Below the pieces are notes generated by a model. It was not told the DNA's origin. It ran no database searches and saw nothing but the letters and a program-made list of their open reading frames with translations. Made by a program: the position numbers and the translations under genes. 11,111 bases of DNA from assembly GCA_051745565.1 (NCBI GenBank), contig JBNJEF010000022.1:1-11111 (forward strand), read 5' to 3'. Positions 6,572-11,111 of this stretch are shown here, in pieces (the stretch's first letter is position 1; every line of letters begins with the position of its first letter). The DNA comes from SKVL01 sp051745565 (lineage in GTDB: Bacteria > Patescibacteriota > Minisyncoccia > Phycocordibacterales > CSBR16-193).

Positions 6572-7654
6572 TTATAAATTTAAAATGAACTTTCCAGGCT
6601 CTTTACTTATGCCGTTTTCATTCACTATGTAAAAATAAACATCTAATTGAAAACCGGGGCCTTCAATATGATCAACATCAGGTTCATCAAAGGAAGTTTC
6701 AACCTTGAAACTAAGACTTTTTCCGTCAGGCGAAGGGACGCCTTCAACCGTATTAACAGAGGTACGAACCATGTTCCAGTCCTTATCAAAACCTTCTCCA
6801 TGGACAGTTACCTCGGTTCCCGTTTCTATCTCAGAAGGAGATACTGAATCTACCGTGGGAGGAGTGACCCCCTCATCTACGACCGCAAAAAACACACTTT
6901 CATTGTCCGTTTTCCCTTTTTCGTTTTTTACTTGAATATTATGGTAACCGGATTCTGCTTCTTCCGGTACGTTTATCACTATAGTATCACTACTTTGGGC
7001 CTCAACATTTTCAATCTTTATATCGTCACCAAAATACACGGTATTTTTTGAAGTAAAACCAAAACCGTATATCTCCAGTTCCTCTCCTCTCTCACCGGAG
7101 TAATGAGAAGGCTGTGTTAACATTAGTTCTTCTGTATGCATCCAGTTAAGCTCTTCTTGAGCTCCAGCTCCTTCTTCCAGAGTTGGTTCTTCAAGCTGTT
7201 CTTTATCTTCATCTCCTTCTTCCAGAGTCGGTTCTTCGGGCTGTTCTTCATCTTCGTCTTTTTTATGAAACTCTCTTTTCTCACTCAAGAGATCATCTAT
7301 TTTCGCCTTCGTTGAAGAACCGAAATACCCCGTACCCCTTTGAAGACCCAAAGGGGATAGTATTTCGGAAGAATACTTTTCCTGAAAACGGATAACAGCA
7401 TTTTTGGTAATAGGTCCGAAATATTCCGTCTCTTGACCGGGAGAACCGGCTCCGGAATTGGCTAAACGGGTGTCGGGATCACGGTTCAAAAGAACCTGCA
7501 ACTCCTTAACATCGTCGCCCCGATCCCCAATCTTAAGATCACGCTCAAAGGCAGGATCAGCACCCAAAACCTCTTGGTGAGAGAGAAAACCCCCCATAAA
7601 CAGTACGGCAATGACGCTTATTTTTAAAATAGATCTTTTTCTCAGGGAGATCAT
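6572..7654 (-). CDS. Secreted protein with a peptidoglycan-binding-like domain and two IPT/TIG domains
   Basis: This 360-aa protein reads from the ATG at 7654, which gives a standard signal peptide (basic MISLRKR, hydrophobic core about residues 10-22, cleavage near VLGA-DP). The frame continues upstream to a TTG at 7756, but that adds 34 residues that hide the signal peptide and would run through a candidate promoter. Residues 39-123 resemble a PG_binding_1 domain (DLKIGDRGDDVKELQVLLN, EYFGPITKNAVIRFQ, TGYFGSSTKAKI) with an insertion between its helices. Then comes an acidic linker with two tandem 15-residue repeats (133-162), followed by two immunoglobulin-like IPT/TIG domains, about 183-258 (GEELEIYGFGF, NTVYFGDD) and 265-356 (SVSPSEIETGTEVTVHGEGF). 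It is probably a wall-associated adhesin or scaffold. The small four-cysteine gene follows 11 bp downstream. Confidence 0.82.
   Translation of the reverse strand: MISLRKRSILKISVIAVLFMGGFLSHQEVLGADPAFERDLKIGDRGDDVKELQVLLNRDPDTRLANSGAGSPGQETEYFGPITKNAVIRFQEKYSSEILSPLGLQRGTGYFGSSTKAKIDDLLSEKREFHKKDEDEEQPEEPTLEEGDEDKEQLEEPTLEEGAGAQEELNWMHTEELMLTQPSHYSGERGEELEIYGFGFTSKNTVYFGDDIKIENVEAQSSDTIVINVPEEAESGYHNIQVKNEKGKTDNESVFFAVVDEGVTPPTVDSVSPSEIETGTEVTVHGEGFDKDWNMVRTSVNTVEGVPSPDGKSLSFKVETSFDEPDVDHIEGPGFQLDVYFYIVNENGISKEPGKFILNL
7169..7258 (-). repeat. Two tandem 45-bp repeats in the acidic linker
   Basis: Two adjacent 45-bp units encode DEDEEQPEEPTLEEG and DEDKEQLEEPTLEEG. By eye the DNA copies match at 40 of 45 positions, in phase with the codons. 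This points to a fairly recent duplication that lengthens the linker between the peptidoglycan-binding-like domain and the IPT domains, a site where copy number may vary between strains. Confidence 0.85.
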
Positions 7655-7728
7655 AATATGACAAAAATTAAAAATATAATGAAAGTGAATTTTGTAATAA
7701 TTAACATAATTAATCATACACCAATAAA

Positions 7729-7756
7729 GATATATTTTCCTTATCTCTGTCCACAA
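7729..7756 (-). promoter_or_regulatory. Candidate promoter for the PGB/IPT protein operon
   Basis: On the minus strand TTGTGG (7756-7751) and TATATC (7734-7729) are 16 bp apart, placing a start near 7722 and a leader of about 70 nt. The match is moderate and the region is very AT-rich, so other starts are possible. No Shine-Dalgarno motif precedes the ATG at 7654. Confidence 0.35.
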
Positions 7757-7817
7757 AAAGGAAAGATGTAAAAATTAAAAAGGTGTGTATAAGTTCAAAT
7801 TTTAAAACTTGAAAATC

Positions 7818-7826
7818 TGTTACAAT
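7818..7826 (+). promoter_or_regulatory. Extended -10 promoter for the 303-aa, 622-aa and membrane protein operon
   Basis: TGTTACAAT fits the extended -10 form, with TACAAT close to consensus. No good -35 is seen at the right spacing. A start near 7833 leaves a leader of about 25 nt before the ATG at 7858. It has the same TGTTA start as the candidate helicase promoter (TGTTATTAT). Confidence 0.45.
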
Positions 7827-7857
7827 TTAATTTGTAGATAAGCAATGTAGCTTTTAT

Positions 7858-8769
7858 ATGAAAACCAAAGGAACACTACCGCTTCTGGCGATCCTGTTTG
7901 CCATTATTGTATTGGGAAGTACGGCGATGTTAAGCGCTTCGCCGGAGTCATCCGCAAAACATAAGATATATAAAAAAGAAGACGCCTTAGAGGCAACTGC
8001 TAATATTTATAATAGTAACGATGCCGACAGAGAAGGTCACTGGGTGGAAGAGCTAAACAGAGTAATACCCCCGGAAGAACAAAAAAGGCTGAGAGAGTCT
8101 TCTTCTTCTGATCTTACTGTAACGGAAAAGTTCTTGACAGAAATTTTTAACACTCTTGCTGAAGAGGAAAACCTGAGCGATCTAAATGTAGAAGATGTAG
8201 ATTCAGAAATTGAAACAGAAAAGTACGAAGCCGTGATGGAAGAGTTTATGGAGAAAGAGTTAAAAGTAATGAAAAGTAAACATTTTGATCTAGAAGATCT
8301 TGATGTCAAAAAAAATTACTCCAAAAAGAAAGTTCGTGACTACGGTAACGAAGTTGGAGAGATAATCCTCAGAAACTCTCCGGGGCTTGACCATCAGTTG
8401 GACCTTTTTCAAGATCTTGTTGTAAATAAAGACCAACAAGCAAAACTCGATCTAATAAAGATATCCGACGGTTACAAAAAGATCGCCGAGGAAGTTGCTT
8501 CCGTAGAAGTCCCTGAAGGTGTTGCTCAGACACACCTTGATTTTGTTAACGGAATGAGATCCAGTGGATCCTATATAGAGAATATGGCCCAAGTTAAAAA
8601 AGACCCAATATTAGGGCTTATTTCCGCTGAAAGCTATCTTAAAAGAGTCGCCTCCGGAGCACCTCTGGAAGTATCAAAAGAATTGGAACTTTTCTTTGAA
8701 GAAGAAGAGGTGGTTTACGGTCCAAAGGACCCCGGTGCGGCTTTTAATTTACTTGGGGAACTTGAATAG
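7858..8769 (+). CDS. Secreted acidic helical protein of unknown function, Patescibacteria type
   Basis: This 303-aa protein has an N-terminal signal peptide (KTK, hydrophobic residues about 7-24, likely cleavage after SAS). The rest is strongly acidic and predicted by eye to be mainly helical, with Glu/Lys-rich stretches at about 70-160. The middle part, with QAKLDLIKISDGYKKIAEEV, then VPEGVAQTHLDFVNGMRSS, then KKDPILGLISA, resembles a conserved exported family I recall from Parcubacteria genomes, where the pattern VPxxxxxxHLxxxN is followed by a DP motif. I know no function for it. It has no cysteine. It is the first gene of a plus-strand tandem with the 622-aa protein (24 bp further on) and the polytopic membrane protein, which suggests a part in the same surface or secretion apparatus. 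It has no Shine-Dalgarno motif. Confidence 0.8.
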   Translation: MKTKGTLPLLAILFAIIVLGSTAMLSASPESSAKHKIYKKEDALEATANIYNSNDADREGHWVEELNRVIPPEEQKRLRESSSSDLTVTEKFLTEIFNTLAEEENLSDLNVEDVDSEIETEKYEAVMEEFMEKELKVMKSKHFDLEDLDVKKNYSKKKVRDYGNEVGEIILRNSPGLDHQLDLFQDLVVNKDQQAKLDLIKISDGYKKIAEEVASVEVPEGVAQTHLDFVNGMRSSGSYIENMAQVKKDPILGLISAESYLKRVASGAPLEVSKELELFFEEEEVVYGPKDPGAAFNLLGELE

Positions 8770-8793
8770 GGGTGTTTTATTAAAAAAGAAAAA

Positions 8794-10662
8794 ATGGAAC
8801 TTAAAAACTCTACATATCTAAATAAAGTAAAAAAAATACCATTATTGTTGCTATGTTCTGTTTTAATTTTTAACTTCATAGTATTCTTATTTCCGACCCC
8901 TCAAGAAGTAAAAGCTAGTCAGTATGTCCCAGTTCGCGAAACAGGAAGAAACCTAAGCGCAAACGAAGCAACTGAAGACCTTACTCGAAGTTTTAGGGAT
9001 TATTATTATGAAAAAGAATACAACAGAGACGGTATCGCATGGTTATTCGTTAAAGAAATAATAAACAGCACCATTGTTGATGAAATATTAAGTTGGGCAA
9101 ATAGCGGATTTGAAGGTGAACCTGCTTTCATTGAAAATCCCGGTAATTTCTTTTCTTCAATGGGAGGAGAGGTTCTTGATCAAATAATCAGTGAGAATTT
9201 TGAATATCTTTGTAGTGATTTTCGTCCCCACATTGAGGCAGCTATAACATACAAATACAAAGAAGCCAGAGACCGGGAAGCGGAATACTCATGTACACTT
9301 GATGATGCGGTAGCCAACCTGCAAACTCATTATGATGATTTTGTATCAGGTAATTTCTACCGTGGTGGATGGGAGGGATTATTTGCCTTAAGCCAAAACT
9401 CGCAAAACAACCCTTACGGCGCCTACTTGAAAGCTGATATGGATATGGAAGAGGAAGTAATAAGAAATGCCGAACTAGCCAGACAGGAACTTGAATGGGG
9501 AAGCGGTTTGTTTTCCATAAGAGATGGGGGTGTCATTTCCATGCCGGGAGATATCTTGAAAGACCAGATAAACGAAACTCTCTCCTCGGACATAAGACAG
9601 CTTGAACATGCCGACGAGTTAACAGAAATGATAGCCATGCTAATAGGTCAGCTTGTAAGCAATGTTGTAACCAGTGATAGCGGTTTGGGAGGAGGTTCAG
9701 GATACAGTGACCCGGGTGAATTTGCACCTGACGATCAGCAAGAGGGGGAAAATAAGGAGCTAACGCAAACTTTTGCAGGTCAAAGTTTTAAAGCTGACGT
9801 TGAAGGTGCCATGCTAACAGTAGGAACGACGGGTGGAGGAAGCTTTGTGAGTGACAATACCAAAACTATAGATAACCTCACTATACAGGCTCAAGAAATG
9901 GCTTTTATGGGCTCTACCGGAACCGGAGGAAGCACCATGGAAGTTAAAGACGGTGACGTAGTAGAGGTAGATAATATTACATTTCTGTACGACGCTGGAG
10001 ACGTCTATAATGTACCGGAGGGCGGTTCGTACAAACAAGGAACATCTATAACTCTTGATAACGTTAAAATAAAAAATCCGGAATTTATGGGTGTTGAAAA
10101 TTCAACCACGGCAACAGTCAATGGGAGCGGTAGCCAGGAGATAAACGATGTTCATTATTTGGGACCAATAGAGTTAACAGATGCGGACCTGGAAGGAGCT
10201 TATCTTGAGGATGTAACCCTGAAAGCACCCGAGGACGCAGACCCGAGCAACCTGGAGGGCGGAGAAATACAAGATGGGACCGGAACCGGAGTAGATAAAT
10301 TGCTTACAGTAGATTCTTATGAATACAATGACGGGAGTTTCCGAGGAAGTGTTGCAGATGAAAACGTAACTCTGAATAACGTAATGATAGTTGGCGGAGA
10401 AGTTGTAGATGATGAAGGAGAAGTTGTGACGGACGGAAGCGGTCATGAATTGAAAATAGACACAAACTTATACTGTGGGGGAGATAATCCTTGCACTGTT
10501 GGCCCCGGTAACTTTTCAGCTAGCGGTGTAAATAATATCAGGATAGATGATACAAGCGGCATCGGCACTTGGTCTTATTCAACCTTTAGCTGGTCAGAAC
10601 AGTCCGGATCAATTATTGAAGATTTTACTATAAGCCACGGAGAAATAACTAAACATTACTGA
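8794..10662 (+). CDS. Exported protein: Patescibacteria-type N-terminal domain plus repetitive beta-solenoid-like C-terminal half
   Basis: This 622-aa protein carries a signal peptide or anchor (KVKK, hydrophobic 15-34, then VKA-S near 40). The domain at about 60-295 includes IAWLFVKEIINSTIVDEIL, WANSGFEGEPAFIENP, YLCSDFRPHIEAAI, QNNPYGAYLKADMD, and DQINETLSSDIRQLEHADEL. It has two cysteines (C140, C167) that could pair. I recall this domain as common in exported proteins of Parcubacteria, encoded beside VirB6-like genes, but have no function for it. A Gly/Ser-rich linker (about 297-320) leads to residues 330-622, rich in Gly, Asp, Asn, Thr and Val, with spaced short strands such as IDNLTI, VDNITF and LDNVKI. 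This half resembles a beta-solenoid or adhesin stalk and contains a second Cys pair (C561, C567). It is longer than the family form I remember. It lies 24 bp after the 303-aa gene and 22 bp before the membrane protein gene. Confidence 0.8.
   Translation: MELKNSTYLNKVKKIPLLLLCSVLIFNFIVFLFPTPQEVKASQYVPVRETGRNLSANEATEDLTRSFRDYYYEKEYNRDGIAWLFVKEIINSTIVDEILSWANSGFEGEPAFIENPGNFFSSMGGEVLDQIISENFEYLCSDFRPHIEAAITYKYKEARDREAEYSCTLDDAVANLQTHYDDFVSGNFYRGGWEGLFALSQNSQNNPYGAYLKADMDMEEEVIRNAELARQELEWGSGLFSIRDGGVISMPGDILKDQINETLSSDIRQLEHADELTEMIAMLIGQLVSNVVTSDSGLGGGSGYSDPGEFAPDDQQEGENKELTQTFAGQSFKADVEGAMLTVGTTGGGSFVSDNTKTIDNLTIQAQEMAFMGSTGTGGSTMEVKDGDVVEVDNITFLYDAGDVYNVPEGGSYKQGTSITLDNVKIKNPEFMGVENSTTATVNGSGSQEINDVHYLGPIELTDADLEGAYLEDVTLKAPEDADPSNLEGGEIQDGTGTGVDKLLTVDSYEYNDGSFRGSVADENVTLNNVMIVGGEVVDDEGEVVTDGSGHELKIDTNLYCGGDNPCTVGPGNFSASGVNNIRIDDTSGIGTWSYSTFSWSEQSGSIIEDFTISHGEITKHY
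9868..10632 (+). repeat. Recurring six-residue strand motif in the 622-aa protein
   Basis: A motif of the form [ILV]-[DNE]-[DN]-[VILF]-x-[IFYL] occurs at residues 359 (IDNLTI), 392 (VDNITF), 421 (LDNVKI), 450 (INDVHY), 471 (LEDVTL), 527 (LNNVMI) and 608 (IEDFTI). The first spacings are 33, 29, 29 and 21 residues, with wider gaps of 56 and 81 later. The DNA copies have diverged, so this is a protein-level repeat and not a recent duplication. Confidence 0.55.
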
Positions 10663-10684
10663 TCCTGAAGTATATATAAGAACA

Positions 10685-11111
10685 ATGAAAAGGAATATTA
10701 AAAAAATGAAAGAAACGTTGACCGTCATTGAAAATGTGCCCGTTTTCCATTTCTTATTTTCTATTTTAAGAAAGGTAAACAGAAGCCACATTGCGGGTCT
10801 TTTGGTCTTCTTGGTGTTTTTTAGTGTTTTCTTTTTCACTATACCAACAGAAGTAGCTGGCAATGATCAGACTGACTCCTGGCAACAAGCCCAATACAAA
10901 GAAGACCAACAAAGTCTTTTGGACCCAATATTAGGTCTTATTAAGGGGCCCGTAAAAGAAGCATTGACTGACACTGTTTCTTTTTTATGTATTTTTATAT
11001 TGGAACTTTTAACCCTTATTCTTGTGCTTGCCGGTAACCTTTTTGATTACACCGTTGATTTCACCATAACCAATTTAACCACCAATCTTGAGGCGCTGGA
11101 TGATGGAATAA
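10685..11111 (+). CDS. Polytopic membrane protein, VirB6/TrbL-like (type IV secretion-like), 3'-truncated by the window edge
   Basis: The frame from the ATG at 10685 stays open to the window end (142 codons read). It has a basic N-terminus (MKRNIKKMKE), a hydrophobic segment at about 38-53 ending in IPTEVAG, which may be a signal peptide, a soluble stretch with DPILGLIKGPVKEALTD, and a second long hydrophobic segment at about 98-119 leading to NLFDYTVDFTITNLT. The order of an N-terminal signal, then a hydrophobic helix followed by a (D/N)xxVxFTIxN motif, matches the start of the VirB6/TrbL-like inner-membrane channel family that I recall from Patescibacteria type IV secretion-like clusters. 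The rest is needed to confirm it. A second in-frame ATG at codon 8 is also possible. The gene begins 22 bp after the 622-aa gene and has no Shine-Dalgarno motif, only an AT-rich spacer. Confidence 0.75.
   Translation, partial: MKRNIKKMKETLTVIENVPVFHFLFSILRKVNRSHIAGLLVFLVFFSVFFFTIPTEVAGNDQTDSWQQAQYKEDQQSLLDPILGLIKGPVKEALTDTVSFLCIFILELLTLILVLAGNLFDYTVDFTITNLTTNLEALDDGI

Noticed and set aside
7655..7756. A TTG-initiated extension of the PGB/IPT protein by 34 residues
   Set aside because: It would bury the signal peptide behind an aromatic-rich stretch and coincides with a candidate promoter. The ATG at 7654 gives a normal exported protein.
10609..10863. An 84-codon minus-strand open frame overlapping the 622-aa gene end and the start of the membrane protein
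   Set aside because: The plus-strand frame from 10685 has a convincing signal and hydrophobic-helix pattern in operon context. The minus frame is Lys/Phe-rich antisense sequence.
1..11111. UGA recoding as glycine (as in Gracilibacteria/Absconditabacteria)
   Set aside because: No in-frame TGA occurs within the conserved genes, glycines use GGN codons, and TGA ends the 622-aa protein just before the next gene.
1..11111. Mobile elements, CRISPR arrays, attachment sites
   Set aside because: No transposase or integrase motifs, no regularly spaced direct repeats, and no terminal inverted repeats were seen.

Overview
The window looks like chromosomal DNA of a Candidate Phyla Radiation (Patescibacteria) bacterium, probably a Parcubacteria-like lineage. 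The reasons are the compact layout, the standard code with TAA/TAG/TGA stops, the AT-rich spacers, the lack of Shine-Dalgarno motifs before every gene, and several exported protein families that I recall mainly from that group. The lineage call rests on memory of family resemblance, not on a search.

Left part (1-6128): housekeeping and envelope genes. The window opens inside a ComM/YifB-type AAA+ ATPase gene, followed 21 bp later on the same strand by a phosphomannomutase/phosphoglucomutase. A GC-rich hairpin at 1978-2004 separates this pair from a convergent gene on the minus strand for an exported LysM-LysM-M23 endopeptidase. That gene has a near-consensus sigma70 promoter (TTGACT-N16-TATAAT) and an unusually long leader of about 187 nt with potential stem-loops. 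Divergent from it is a UvrD/PcrA-type helicase gene, with the 16S rRNA dimethyltransferase gene rsmA starting 5 bp after its stop.

Right part (6132-11111): a divergent cluster of exported or membrane proteins. On the minus strand are a secreted protein with a peptidoglycan-binding-like domain and two IPT/TIG-like domains, and 11 bp downstream a small membrane-anchored four-cysteine protein. On the plus strand are three genes in tandem: a secreted acidic 303-aa protein, a 622-aa exported protein with a Patescibacteria-type N-terminal domain and a repetitive, probably beta-solenoid C-terminal half, and the start of a polytopic membrane protein resembling the VirB6/TrbL-like component of Patescibacteria type IV secretion-like clusters. 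That last gene is cut by the window edge.

The likely theme of the right part is a cell-surface or secretion apparatus that spans the membrane and touches peptidoglycan. The most distinctive item is the repeat-bearing C-terminal half of the 622-aa protein. I saw no tRNA, rRNA, CRISPR array, transposase or phage gene.
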